Below are positions 1 to 10,999 of a DNA stretch of 64,000 nt, one piece after another (the stretch's first letter is position 1; each line of letters begins with the position of its first letter). A model generated the notes under the pieces. That model had not been told where the DNA came from, ran no database searches, and was given only the letters and a program-made list of their open reading frames with translations. The position numbers were made by a program, and so were the translations under genes. Source of the DNA: Pyrenula massariospora (taxonomy: Eukaryota > Ascomycota > Eurotiomycetes > Pyrenulales > Pyrenulaceae); contig JAGFMI010000028.1 in the NCBI GenBank assembly GCA_021030905.1, positions 124,001 to 188,000 on the forward strand, in the 5' to 3' direction.

Positions 1-627
1 CTTCACAAAAGGACCACAGCTTCCCATAGTAGTATTAGACGAGTTTGAGTAACACCTCTGTACATAGTCTGCAGCAGAGGTGGACCTTTTAGCGTTAAAA
101 GGAAGAACAATATTTAACAGCTTCTGGGGATCTTCCATAGCTTGTGAGGAGGGATCCGCCCAGCCGCAGAGAGGGCTTGAGATCAGCACTTCGTTCCCCA
201 TTTGTCCAATTTTCGCGGAGAAGATACCAGCCCCAGCAAACGCTGCTATAGTTATGAGAGCAAAACATATTAAGGGAATGGTTCTGCTGAAAGACCTGAA
301 AGCTCTTTGACGCCAAGCCCAGCATACGCGGAGAAAGCTTTTAAGGCCAGTCGTTCCATCAGCGGAATTTCGGAGGATCGCTTGACGCTGATGATACAAG
401 CCATCCTGGGAGCTTTCGATTTCTGAGGAAAGCAATTGATGTATGGCAAAACATGCGACCCGCCAGAAGCAAGTCCCTGTAAAAGTGACAAATACTGCAA
501 GGAAAGCAATCAAAAGAGCGCCGTTCCGGCTGCTCAGCGTGACCGTCGCTCCAGCAATGCGTCCGTGTGACCAATTCGTCCAGAATCCAATGTGAACAGG
601 GTAACCAGTGTTCTCAATAGTCGCCAT
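1..627 (-). CDS. Fungal multi-pass membrane protein, 5' part only
   Basis: One open frame runs from an ATG at 627 to the left edge (209 codons, no stop), so the C-terminus lies outside the window. The N-terminus carries GFWTNWSHGRIAGAT near residue 14, followed directly by a hydrophobic stretch (about residues 36-50). A second hydrophobic segment lies at about residues 117-136. A predicted extracellular part follows, with CGWADPSS and an N-glycosylation-like, Cys-containing segment (CYSNSSNTTMGSCGPFVK) at the edge. This combination matches, from memory, a large uncharacterised family of fungal plasma-membrane proteins, often found beside HET-type genes. No enzymatic motif is visible and the function is unknown. 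Family membership is fairly secure; the role is not inferred. Confidence 0.75.
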   Translation of the reverse strand, partial: MATIENTGYPVHIGFWTNWSHGRIAGATVTLSSRNGALLIAFLAVFVTFTGTCFWRVACFAIHQLLSSEIESSQDGLYHQRQAILRNSADGTTGLKSFLRVCWAWRQRAFRSFSRTIPLICFALITIAAFAGAGIFSAKIGQMGNEVLISSPLCGWADPSSQAMEDPQKLLNIVLPFNAKRSTSAADYVQRCYSNSSNTTMGSCGPFVK

Positions 628-2185
628 GTCTTGTGAGATCAAAAGGATCAACGGAGCAAGGAAAGACCAGACTTGGGGCATATCATGGGGACTAAATATC
701 CTTAGGATTCTGCTTCGCAGCCCCAGCATGCAAATGCCTATCTATACCGCGCGGCACCGGGATAATATGCGCATCATGACTGGAAAGCCTTGTGCTTTGT
801 CTCACCTCTGACCTTCAAATGAGGACCGATCACAGGGGTCTAGGCTTAAGGACAAAAGAGTAGAAGTGCTGGGAGATGAACGCTGACCGTATTTTCATTC
901 ATTGAGACGCACATGATATTCGCATAGAGCATCCTACGTATACCAAGACAAACATTTGCTTCCGTCGTTCTCGCTGTGGGTAGACTGACTGTAGATGTCC
1001 TTCCTTTGTGGCCCCAAATCATCAGTATCTGCAATGTGCATTAGCGCTTTCAGTAATCAATTGGGGTCGTCAAGCACTGCATAAGCTAAAATACTGTCTT
1101 GCAGTAGTGAAGCTTGAAATATGCATGTTTCAAGCCTCAGCCTTCTCCGCCCCTGCCTCTTCAGAGTATTCCGCCAATGGACCATGTCAAGGCGAGATTC
1201 CACCGGGCAAGTGCTTGATTCGTATCTTCATTCTTGCAGCGGCATACTCCAAGATTTAGAATCAGCGTTACCAAGTAGTGCTTGCTCACAAACGGTGGTT
1301 CGCATAGCTTTGCATTTTCGGCGTATGCATAGGCTACTTCTACAGCGGCGGTGAAAAATCTTTTCCATGACAAAATGGCACGGCGCGGATTTCCCAATGT
1401 GGTGAGTAGAGGATAGAGTTTCCAAAGGGACCCGAATATTGGGGCCAAGTAGGCTGGAGAATTGCCTGGTTCGTCAACCAATACACATGGTCCAGAATCC
1501 TTGGTTAGTCACTCTCAAGGGGAAGACGCTAAAAATTCGCAGCTTATGCATCTGGGACGCTAAGACATCTTTCTAGTCAAGGAAGTAACGTTGTGTCAAT
1601 ACAGATCCCAAAGCTTGGGCTGTGGCACGTTCCTTGTCCCGACAACGATTTCTCCTTCTTGCAGAATCGCGTGCATAATGTCGGACAAGACATCTTGCGC
1701 CTTGCAAACGCGAAGCCTAATCACTTGAACAGAAATAGCTTGACAAAAGCTGAACCCGGTTAGAGTCTTTTTTTTCGCAAGATAACAAATTTTGGCGAGG
1801 AAGCTGAATAACCATTCCAAGATGGGACTACGTTAGACTTGGAGTCATACATGCATTTGGCTTACTGTCACGTGGTTTCGCGCCACAGACGCGTCTCGTA
1901 AGCCAACCGAAAAGACGGAGATATATCAACCATTGCACCATGCTGGGCTCAAGCTCGATTTTCAATTCCCATCTTTTCAAAATAACATAGCTCTCTGAGT
2001 CCGATTCTCAGAATTCATTGAACGACAGATCTCATAGCACTACCCTTGCGGAGGCTTCTTTCGAATAGAGTATCTGGAATATCTCCTAATAGAGTTTGAA
2101 CCATTAAAAGTTCAGTCCTACACTCAGCCGTGAGCCCACGACGCTAAATCAACTTTGGGTCCCGCCTGTTCCAAATCATCTTACG
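628..2185. other. Intergenic, no supported gene
   Basis: Short open frames on both strands show no recognisable motif and no consistent exon chain. The left part must hold the promoter of the membrane-protein gene and the right end that of the alkyltransferase gene. Confidence 0.5.
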
Positions 2186-2594
2186 ATGGTTGTGACAGAA
2201 TTTCAAGAGGTTCGCACTTAAAATTTTCTTTTAATTTGCGTTTTCTGACATTGCCAAGCGCGTATATACACTCCTCTCCCAGGTCCCCGCGGGCCGCATC
2301 ACGACATACGCCCAACTTGCCGATCAGCTACAGACATCGCCTCGTGCAGTGGGTAATGCTCTTCGTAACAACCCGTTTGCGCCCGAAGTACCGTGCCATC
2401 GGGTTATCTGCGCCGATGGCTACGTCGGAGGATTCAAAGGCGAATTCAGCAAAGCTCCCAGTGGCGTGAACCAGAAGATGAAGCTGAGCATGCTGAAGGA
2501 CGAAGGCGTGCTTTTCGATGAGAGAGGCTGGTTGGTTGGGAGCACGAAGGGACGGCGGGATGTGTGGTGGGCACCGGAGGCATCGGCAAAATAA
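2186..2594 (+). CDS. MGT1: Methylated-DNA--protein-cysteine methyltransferase (O6-alkylguanine-DNA alkyltransferase), short form
   Basis: Two exons, 2186-2209 and 2259-2594, joined over a 49-nt intron (donor GTTCGC, acceptor CCAAG, branch-like CTGAC), give a 119-residue protein. Exon 1 encodes only MVVTEFQE; exon 2 continues RVYTLLSQVPAGRITTYAQL. The DNA-binding/active-site domain is complete. PCHRV (Cys54) is the alkyl acceptor, RAVG (Arg37) supplies the base-flipping arginine finger, and the GGFKG and KLSMLKDEGV segments are typical of the family. The N-terminal domain of the bacterial and yeast enzymes is absent, giving the size of alkyltransferase-like (ATL) proteins. ATLs, however, have lost the Cys, and it is kept here, so direct suicide repair of O6-methylguanine is expected. 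The stop lies 37 bp from the stop of the convergent NTH1 gene. Confidence 0.9.
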
Positions 2595-2631
2595 TTGATC
2601 ATGTAGACTGACCTTTATAAATCAATTGTTC

Positions 2632-4011
2632 TTAGGCGTGTTCTTGCTTAATAGTTTCTTTTTTCTCGACCTTCACTTTTGCCTTCCAGCCCCGAATCTC
2701 GGACTTGCAAAGTCCCTTTCCACTCAGCCAACACTCGCCGCATCGCCTCCCTACCGGCAAGCAAACGGTCTGTCCCAAACCAACAAGCATCTTGTTGATG
2801 TCATGCCATTTGTCTCTAGGCAACCAGCCCTCAAGCCATGCTCTTGTCTCTTCTGGTGACTTAGTCTTATGCCATCCCCATAGATTCGTAATTCTGTGAA
2901 CGTGAACATCAACACCAATCCCTTCGTCCACGCCCCATGCAGCAGACATGCATAGATATGCCATTTTTGGTCCGACGCCGGGCAAGGAGATAAGTCCCTC
3001 GATCGTCGACGGAATATCGCTTTTATACTGGTCTCGAAGAATAAGAGCGGCAGCCTTAATGTACTTAGTTTTGTTGTTGTGGAAGCCGACTTTGCTGATT
3101 AGGTTATCGAGGTGCTTTGGGTCACAAGCGATGATATTCTGGACCGTCAATTGACTCGGACCAATGCCCTCCCCGTTCTCCATTATCTGTGGATTCGGAG
3201 GCGCGTCTGTTTGACTATTGGCGGCCTGCACTAGCTCAGTATGTAACCGCTGCATGGCAGCAGCAGTAACGGTATCCTTCGTTTGGCTACTCAGCATCAG
3301 AGCCGTCAGTGTGTGGAATCTTTTCTCCCGCGGTGGAGAAGTCTGCCAAAAAAGATCTTCGCATCCCATAGTATCGACAGGCGCTGTAGGGTTTGCTTCC
3401 CTCATCTCTTTCACGATCGAATATACCTCAGACCAGTTGGACGGTGGATGAATCGTGACAGTTCCATTTTCAGCGACAGTCTTCCGAGCCGGTATCTTTG
3501 GCTTAGCCTTGGATCGAGGCATGTCCGGCGAAGATTTCAGACATTCTGACTCGGATTCGTTTTCGGGTCCATCGACGAAATCAGGTTCCACGTCAACTTC
3601 TGCTTTGACTTGGATAGTCTTCCTGCTTGAACGTCGAGGAGATTGTGTGATTGAGGTAGCTAATACTGAAGACTTCTTGGGTGTTAGGGAAGCTCCTTTG
3701 GTGTTCGAAAGAGTATCGTCTCGTCCGCGCTTTCTCTTTCGAGAGGTGCCTGCCTTCAATGCATCCTGCGAGACAGAGCTCGAGGGTGTCAAAGCGTCTT
3801 CGATGTCTCCAGTCGTGTTCGAAGTCGGAGCCGCCGGAGAAATTTCGCTTGTATTCGAAGAGTCTTTCGGAAACTCTAGCCCATCCGTGGCGCCATGAGC
3901 AAAAGCTTTTAATGCATTCCGAGTCGAGCGGCCAACCGGAGATTCAACAACGGGCGAGACAGAGCTTGAAAAGAGCTGTGCAGCTTCACGCGATAGACGT
4001 GATGTCCGCAT
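2632..4011 (-). CDS. NTH1: Endonuclease III homolog, bifunctional DNA N-glycosylase/AP lyase
   Basis: A single exon encodes 459 residues. The first ATG is at 4011, and the open frame extends upstream only through non-ATG codons. The N-terminal ~170 residues are basic, Ser-rich and low in complexity, with KRKRGR-type nuclear localisation signals. The C-terminal half is the HhH-GPD glycosylase fold: hairpin [11 protein letters not shown] with catalytic Lys349, and GVDVHVHR with catalytic Asp368. A [4Fe-4S] motif of the form C-x6-C-x2-C-x7-C follows near the C-terminus. The last spacing is two residues longer than in E. coli Nth. The protein removes oxidised pyrimidines and cleaves AP sites in base-excision repair. 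It lies tail-to-tail with the alkyltransferase gene and head-to-head with PEX4. Confidence 0.93.
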   Translation of the reverse strand: MRTSRLSREAAQLFSSSVSPVVESPVGRSTRNALKAFAHGATDGLEFPKDSSNTSEISPAAPTSNTTGDIEDALTPSSSVSQDALKAGTSRKRKRGRDDTLSNTKGASLTPKKSSVLATSITQSPRRSSRKTIQVKAEVDVEPDFVDGPENESESECLKSSPDMPRSKAKPKIPARKTVAENGTVTIHPPSNWSEVYSIVKEMREANPTAPVDTMGCEDLFWQTSPPREKRFHTLTALMLSSQTKDTVTAAAMQRLHTELVQAANSQTDAPPNPQIMENGEGIGPSQLTVQNIIACDPKHLDNLISKVGFHNNKTKYIKAAALILRDQYKSDIPSTIEGLISLPGVGPKMAYLCMSAAWGVDEGIGVDVHVHRITNLWGWHKTKSPEETRAWLEGWLPRDKWHDINKMLVGLGQTVCLPVGRRCGECWLSGKGLCKSEIRGWKAKVKVEKKETIKQEHA

Positions 4012-4395
4012 ATTGGAGGACCAGAGGTTTGCGCCTCCTTGCGAGTTCTTGCAATTTTGCAACCAGAGGCATGATTTTCCGCAACGGTTCAGGGGAGGAG
4101 TCCCAGAATAGCAGCTATATTACTAGATAAAGATGATATCTAAGTTTGTCGCACGCCAGATATCTATAACGAGGCGGCTAAAATCGACCCACTTTTTTTC
4201 ATTGGCCTAACCACTCATCCATAAACCTCGGGTCAGGTCCCAAGCTCCAGCCACAGCATCTTGACTACCACGTGCGAGCTCTCGGTTTTCAGCGCATCAA
4301 AATAATGCACGCATCTTCGATATCAGACATGATTCCATAATCTTCGTCTTTCCCGTCCCAGAAATATCTGAAACCAAGATCAACCCTTGACCATC

Positions 4396-4983
4396 ATGCC
4401 CTCTCCCCGCGACACCTCGGCCTCCTCCACCCCACCACCCCAAACCTCGACAACCACCACAACAAAGCGCCTCCTCCACGAACTCACCACCTACAACCAG
4501 TCCCCGAACCCCGCCCTCCTCCACCTAGGCCCCATCTCCGAAAACGACCTCTACCACTGGGAAGCCGTCCTGCGCGGGCCCCCACCCCCCTCCCCCTACG
4601 CCGGCGGCCTCTGGCTCCTCACCATCCACATCCCCCCGAAATACCCCCTCGAACCCCCCAAGATCACCTTCACCACCCCCATCTGCCACGCCAACATCCA
4701 CTTCCAGACCGGCGAGATCTGCCTCACGCTGCTGACCATGGAGCACTGGAACCCGACGTACACGCTCAGCGCGACGCTGGGCGAGGTGCAGCGGCTGCTG
4801 AGCTACCCGGAGCCCGAGAGCCCGTTGAATGTGGACGTGGCGAATCTGATGAGGGAGGGGGATCTGGTGGGGGCGGAGGGGTTGATTCGGTTTTGGACGG
4901 GGGAGAAGAGGTGGAGTGGGGAAGGGGAGGGGGGGTGGATTAGTGAGAAGGAGAGGGGGACTGGGGGGAAGTTAGGGATCTGA
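4396..4983 (+). CDS. PEX4: Ubiquitin-conjugating enzyme E2, Pex4 (peroxisomal)
   Basis: A single exon encodes 195 residues; the in-frame codon at 4387 is TTG, so the ATG at 4396 is used. The UBC fold is clear: KRLLHEL at the N-terminus, YPLEPPKITF, then HANIHFQTGEICL with the catalytic Cys109, and WNPTYTL. The C-terminal helix region SPLNVDVANLMREGD followed by LIRFW matches Pex4 rather than cytosolic E2s. Pex4 monoubiquitinates the import receptor Pex5 so that it can be recycled from the peroxisome membrane. The HPN triad common in E2s reads HAN here. The first ~27 residues are Ser/Thr/Pro-rich. Codon third positions change from almost all C to almost all G about two-thirds through the gene. 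The E2 assignment is certain; the Pex4 subtype is likely. Confidence 0.8.
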   Translation: MPSPRDTSASSTPPPQTSTTTTTKRLLHELTTYNQSPNPALLHLGPISENDLYHWEAVLRGPPPPSPYAGGLWLLTIHIPPKYPLEPPKITFTTPICHANIHFQTGEICLTLLTMEHWNPTYTLSATLGEVQRLLSYPEPESPLNVDVANLMREGDLVGAEGLIRFWTGEKRWSGEGEGGWISEKERGTGGKLGI

Positions 4984-6490
4984 GGGGGTTGTGAGAGGGG
5001 TGAAGGGTCAAATGGAAAGGTGAGGAGGCGGTGTCAGAGGCTTGGAGCCCAGGAACATGATAATGGCGCCTGTGAGGGTTAGATACGGAGCTAAATATAG
5101 CTGTGTAAAGTTCTTCAAACCGGGGTCTTTGGAGTTGGGTCGGCCACGTGGACGGCACAATGGATCTCGATGTGCCTGTGTCAGAGGCATGAAGCCCCGA
5201 GACATGAACAAACTCAAACTTTGTTCTCAAACTTTATTAGCTTGATCGACGCTCTCAACTTAAATAATTGTCGACATTTTCGCCTACAGATTCCCTTTCC
5301 ATCGCTGATCTATTCTCATTTTATGTATTGCTCAGGTTCCTCCTCAATGACCTCGACAGATATAAACGAAATCCAATGAATTAGATGAGTGTAGCTCTCT
5401 CGTGTAATTCCAGTAGACCCAAAGCTCTCCCGTCAGTCCTTCGGTCCTACCTTAGACACCAGCAGAGGTAACGCTTTTAGAGCTCCATGCCTAATTCAAG
5501 ATTGAACCCGGCCTTGTTCTTTCCCGGGAAAATGCCCTAGCGCGAGTTTTTTCAAAAATCGAGTTGGTCAGAGACCATGCCTTGGACCGACTAAAAGCTC
5601 ATCCCGTATTGGATGGGGCCACGTAAAATTCACCGACAAAGTCACACCGCTGAATTCTGTGGGCTGGTATGCGCGCGTGTGTCGAGGTTGCTTGTCGATC
5701 TCGGAGGGTTTCCGCTGAGGCTTTTGCTGTGATGGGACCGGACTATGTCCGTTGGGCTCAAGCCCCCAAAAAGGGATGTTGTTATGGACACCCTTCTTAG
5801 CTGATTTGACAACCCTTCTATACGGAGAATTCTTCTCAGCTTTTGGGCAGTGAATGGGGCAGAAAGGGCGGATGGGGGGATGTACTGGCTGGGAAAGACT
5901 TCCAAGTACGTGGAAGACCCCTTTAGGACAACGGAGGTAGCAGAAAGAGCTGGTGGAGGGGTGTAGGGAGAACATGGAGATTTCTACGCGCGCGAAAGAT
6001 CTCGGAATGTTTTTGGGGTAGCTAGAAGTGATGGGTGGACGGACGCTAGAGGTGATAGATAGGTGTGAGAAAAGGGCCCCCACGGAGGTGGTCTTTACAA
6101 TAATGTATAGGTACTTTAAGCGACTTAAAAGGTCGCCGCAAAATAGCCGGGCGAGTGCCTGAAGTGTCTATCGTGGATCTTACGCGTCTCTGTGGAGCGG
6201 TCTCATATCTGATACCGGCCCCTGGCTGGATGCCTTTTTTTAAAAAAAGAAATGGACCGTTGAACTTCCTTGGAATCTCATCTTCAAAAACACGAGGCAG
6301 TTGGTATCAAATAAAGCACAACTGTACATCTTCCAACACGACCAGGTAGCCCAAGATTCGTTGCTCGTAACACACTCTCTCGGAGACCTTAACCTTATTC
6401 CACATACGAAACGAAGAATATCCTACCATCCGAAGTACCGAGCAAAGTGGTTTAGATCACCACGAAATATTCCCCATACCCTCTTTGATT
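4984..6490. other. Intergenic, no supported gene
   Basis: Holds the 3' flank of PEX4 and the 3' flank of the downstream transcription factor. A 171-codon frame at 5568-6083 on the minus strand resembles no family I know. A roughly 30-bp imperfect direct repeat lies at 5031-5060 and 5178-5207. Confidence 0.5.
5031..5207. repeat. Imperfect direct repeat, two ~30-bp copies 147 bp apart
   Basis: GTGTCAGAGGCTTGGAGCCC at 5031 and GTGTCAGAGGCATGAAGCCC at 5178 differ at few positions, and both are followed by a short tail ending ACATGA. Copies span about 5031-5060 and 5178-5207. No gene is associated. Confidence 0.7.
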
Positions 6491-9400
6491 TTACAATACC
6501 GCGTCCCCATAAAATGTCTCTTGCGTCCCGAAAGCGCCATCCGACATATTTACATCAAATCCCGCTAGCCCGCCAATACTCATGCTCCTCTCCAGCTGCA
6601 CCATCATTTCACTTTGCTGTTCCTGGCTTAGACTGCTATTCCTGTGAGGGCTGCCTGTTTCCTCTCCTGGCATGGTGAACATGTCGAACGAAACATCTTC
6701 GAAGGGATCTCTCCAGGTTTGTTTATGAACAGGGCCAAAGTTGAGATCGTAGTTCGGAACCGTAGGGAAGTCAGGAAGGTCTTTAAAGTAAGAAGACGCT
6801 GCTAGGGGATCGGAAAAGTTTACGTCGTGAGCGTCAGTAGTCGGGGAGTATATTTGGGGTGTTGGCGAGTAAGTCTGAGGAAAGGAAGGCGGAGCATGAT
6901 GAGGTGGGGCCGATGAAGGACCCGTCTGATGATAGCTAGGATTTTGGGAATTTGGAGGAGCTCTAGCTGTAATCGGTACAGGTGGGTAAGAAGGGACAGG
7001 AATTTGCGAGCCAGAGAAGCCATGTGGCGTGGCAGGGGAATGATCTTGAGGGATTGGCGAGACGTTAGCAGATGAATTTTGTTGTGCTGTAGGTGACGGC
7101 TGAAGTGGTGGTTGAATGGTTAGCTGGTAAGACGGGTGTGGGATGTGAGAAGGCATGGGCTCAAGTGGTGGCGGTGTGTGCGATGGGACTGATGGTGGAG
7201 CAGGTGAAATAGATGAATTTGCAGACGGCATTGGAAACGGAAGGCCGGATGGCACAGAAGTAACGGAGGTAGGCGTGATCATAGAATGCATTGGCGGTGG
7301 GGTATCGCTATGAGCGGAAGATGGCGCAGAGGGCACTGATGTGTTTGACGGCGGCATCTGCATAGGATACCCTGCAGGAATAGATGTAACTGATGGTGGA
7401 GTAGCCGTAGCATACGAGGGAGGAGGAGTATTCCCATGAATTGAAGATGGTGCAGACGTGTTGGAAGCGGCAGAAGGAGGCATGTTAAGAGGTATATTTG
7501 TTGGGAAGGCATGGACTGAAGTAGGCGTCGAGGAGGAGTTTCCCGAGGTGTTTGAAATACTTGGCGTCAGCGGCGGCATCGTAGAAGAAACAGGAGTAAG
7601 CTCGGGGAAACTGGTTTGTGATGTAGCGAGAGGTGGCAAGTACATTCCTCCGGGACTTAAATCGCTGAATTGAGAGGATGGTGTTGCAATATCATGACTT
7701 GAAGGTGACGACTTTGGAGGAGACTGGATGACATATGAGTTTTCGGTATCGTATGCCCGCATGCAAGCCTGAGCAAGGCGTCGATATAAATAAAGCGCGG
7801 AGTTGACACCGGGCCACCGCTCTGAGCAAAGACTTATTGCCTCCAGCGCGTTTTCGACGTGGCCGATAACCTCTTCTCGAGGATGTTCCTGACGGATTTC
7901 TGGATAGGATAAAGACCACAAAATGGCGTTCAAAGCCATGAAGATTGACTGTGTAAGTATCCACGTAATGTCATTAAGCTGGGCCTGGATTTGGTGCTTC
8001 TGTAACGGAACATTGAAGACGGAGGCGTCGTAGCACCGCCGTGCAGCCCGCAAGGACGGCTCAGGAATCTGTGGCGAAGGCCGATACAGGAATACAAGGA
8101 TAGTGTTCTTCCTACCCTGAAACCTATTAAATATGAGCATGGCTTACATAGGCCAGGTCGTTCTGAAACCTACCAAGATGGACCCCATCCACTGCCATCA
8201 TCGTTCTTTGGAACTTTAGCGACCCAATCATCAATCTTAGCCTCCATTTCTGCAAACCAAGGATCGTTGTCGTCAAGAGGAGTGTCTCTTTTCTTCAGAT
8301 ATAACATACGCCTGATCTCTGCTTGAATTAATCGCATACGGAAAAAATGGATGGCAATGCATTTCTTCATGATCTGAGGAGCTCCTTCTGCGACACCTTG
8401 TGGTGTAATAAATCGGTCGTCACAAGTCTTGAAGAAATTAACATTCACATGATCGACCGTGGTTCCAAAGGCGCTTGGACGTCCTAAGCTATGGGCCAGA
8501 CCAAATTCCATGGAGAGAATTATCCAGAAAAGGCGCCTTCTCATGTCTTCTTCATACGGGTTGAAAGGATCACCCGATGATGATTGCTTCACAGTTTCCT
8601 CATCACATAGCCCGAGATCCTGGGACAATCTTACAGCATGGCCAACCACCCAATAAGAAGCGGTCCGGGTTGGTGTCAACAGGGAATATTGCGCAATCAT
8701 CACATAACACTGTATACTTGATAAGTTCTTCTGCTTCACGGATTCTTTCAGATACTTTAAAGCGGCCAAATAAAAGCTATCGGCAAGGCCGGCCCAATAT
8801 GTATCAAGTCTCTGCAGACTGATCGCAACAACCATGCGGACTTGAAAGTTTTTGCAAGGGTCCGTCGAACCATGGTAGACATCCTCAATGTCTTGAGCGA
8901 AAGTAGGCTCGTGAAGCAGGGGGAGCAGAGACTGAGCTATATAACGTCAGTCTCGCTTGCGCAAATCATTACAAAACATACCCTTTGAGATGTATAGGTT
9001 GAAGAGGTGCGTCATTAGGTCTCGGCTAGGTAGATCAGGAGCAGCAACGTCGCTCATATAGGTATTGACTTTTGAGGTGGGCTTCGAACTCTCCTCGTCG
9101 AACTTGTCCTTTGCCTCCTTTGCTACAGAGGTAGATATGACGTCTCGAATGCTCTTACTGGGCGTGTTCTGTTTCGCCAATTCAATCACGAGTCTCGTCA
9201 TGGCAATGCCGCTAGACGGTCCAAGGTATTTCTTCTCTTCATTTTCATGGAACTTGGTCATTCCACCTCCTCGCACCATGACCTCGGGATCCTCAACGTG
9301 CTCATCTTCTCGCTCTGCTGCGGCCAACTCAGCTTGTAGCCGTCTCACATTTGCTTGGAGGGAGGTTATGTAGGTCCTTGGGATAAGGCGATTCTTCGTT

Positions 9401-9623
9401 GAATCAAAGTATTCGCATCGTGCTTTGCTTCTCTCGCAAGGCTCACAGCGAGGTAATCCTGCATCGCATCTGGTTTTGCGCTGGCGAGCCGTTAGCGAAG
9501 GTAACCGAAACGTCCAGGCGATGGAACTCTTACTTGGCGACAGCGGACACATGCAGTCACTGTGTGATATACTTTATCTGCCGCTCCGTTGTTTGGACTT
9601 TGGGACGGCCCTAAGCCAGGCAT
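6491..9623 (-). CDS. Zn2Cys6 transcription factor, Gal4-like, with middle homology region
   Basis: Four exons (9534-9623, 8982-9480, 8174-8936, 6491-8123) with introns of 53, 45 and 50 nt splice in phase to 994 residues. The binuclear zinc cluster has Cys at 25, 28, 35, 42, 45 and 52 (CVRCRQRKTRC ... CEPCERSKARC) and is split by intron 1. It is followed by EYFDSTKNRLIPRTY and a coiled coil (LQANVRRLQAEL), a Gal4/Lac9-type linker and dimerisation helix. Exon 3 encodes the fungal middle homology region, with LLPLLHEPTFAQDIEDV, YWVVGHAVRLSQDLGL and RRRLFWIILSME. The C-terminal third is Pro/Ser/Thr-rich with a 42-residue tandem repeat, a plausible activation domain. The target pathway cannot be read from the sequence. 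A second zinc-cluster regulator is divergent, 1.4 kb away. Confidence 0.9.
7148..7525 (-). repeat. Three tandem 126-bp (42-residue) coding repeats
   Basis: In the C-terminal tail of the Gal4-like factor, three consecutive 42-residue units align without gaps. They begin PTSVHAFPTN, PPSVTSIPAG and PTSVTSVPSG, and each carries a central MP(P)S and a TPPP block near residue 33. The units are well diverged at DNA level. Confidence 0.8.
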
Positions 9624-10999
9624 TTCGAGGAGCAAAGGCCCGAGGTTACACGAGCGGCTCCTTCAGGTTTCAAGCAGGACAGTGTCATCTATCCTCCCGC
9701 TTTGGTCGCTTCGCCGTTCGCGATCGGTGAACATATGCAGTCGAACACGGAGACTTATGCAGATCTTCGAGGTCAAAGAAACGCGGATAGATTTGGCAAG
9801 GTTCGGCTAGCATAGGAAAGTTTTCTCGCGCGTGAGACCCTAGTGGGATGTAATCAGAAAGATAGTCCAGGAACCGGAGGTCTCAAGTCGCGCCTATGCA
9901 ACATAATGGTCTCTGGCCTGGTCGATCAAGGGCAGTTGTCTTGCGCTCGCGGGGAATAGAGGGCCCCACCTCAGATGGGCTTAGGGCCTTTACAGCAGGA
10001 TCAAGCGATGGTGTTTTTGGGGGCTTTGCGGCGCGGTCGGCGTCCTGATAGTAATCCGCTCAGAGGCGGGACAACAATGCGCCAACCGCGTCATTTCCAC
10101 CGACGGCCCCTTCACCCTCTATCCGCCTGGTTCCATGGGGGGGATGGGGACCTCGCCGCCGGCCAGTCGCAACCCGGTCACCAACGTCCAAGCTTTTTTC
10201 GTGGTTTTTTCTTGGTTGCTTCTTGAGGCTGTTGGTGCTGGGGCGGGCGCATAGGCTTGCGTTTTCGGGTATCACGCCTCTCGGGCCACACCGACCAGCC
10301 ATTCCTACCGGGACATTTAGCGGCTTACAGCAAAATGGCTCTTGATGCGCTCTTTGCCTGAAGAAGAGCGAGCCAGCGGACCCCATCATGCTTTCTCCCA
10401 ATAATGGTGTTCTCGCGCTGCCTGTGTTCCTAGGAGGGATGCCATTGACGTCCGCTATCATCGACTAAGCTAGAGCTGCAACACCACCGTGGCCATCCCT
10501 TCACACCCCCCCAGAATACAGGGTTCTTGCGCAAAGCCCGCGTTGCAGGAGGGAAATTTTTTCGATGTTATTCGAGCCAGTGAGACGTTGCCCGCCGTTT
10601 AGTGGCCAACCCTACACCCCATGTGTCACCAATCAAGCGTTGACTCAGCTTTCCAAGCCCGTGGGATTGGCCCTCACCCACGGTATAACAATCGAAGCTT
10701 GCTGCCTTCCAAAGGTACGTAAATGACGTTGAGCGGCCTTATAGCTTTTCGCATCGTCTGGTTATCCTCTCAGACGGCATTCAACATTTCTTTTTTTGAG
10801 CCTGCCATGCCTCAATTGCAACAAAGGCTTGCATTTGTTGGAACTGTATCTGAATAGCCCGGGCCAACAACACCACCAACAATTGCTTTTTTACGTCGCG
10901 ACTTAGTCCGGATTACGGCGTCTGCACAGCTCGGTGGAGAATCATGCGGATGCAAGTACTCGCAGTCTGACCAGCAGCTTGTGATTTCAAAGATGCAAA
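9624..10999. other. Divergent intergenic region between two zinc-cluster regulators
   Basis: About 1.4 kb separates two outward-facing Zn2Cys6 factor genes, so both promoters should lie here. Open frames such as 10060-10461 (minus) show no family resemblance. The 9930-10460 part is GC-richer than its surroundings. Confidence 0.5.

Noticed and set aside
1161-1481. 106-codon minus-strand frame resembling a helical protein
   Set aside because: Competing frames of similar length on both strands, no recognisable family and no splice partners.
5568-6083. 171-codon minus-strand open frame
   Set aside because: Composition is Pro/Ser/His-rich with no recognisable motif, start context or splice partners.
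10060-10461. 133-codon minus-strand frame in the regulator intergenic region
   Set aside because: Arg/Gly/Pro-rich product of GC-rich DNA; no motif and no splice signals.
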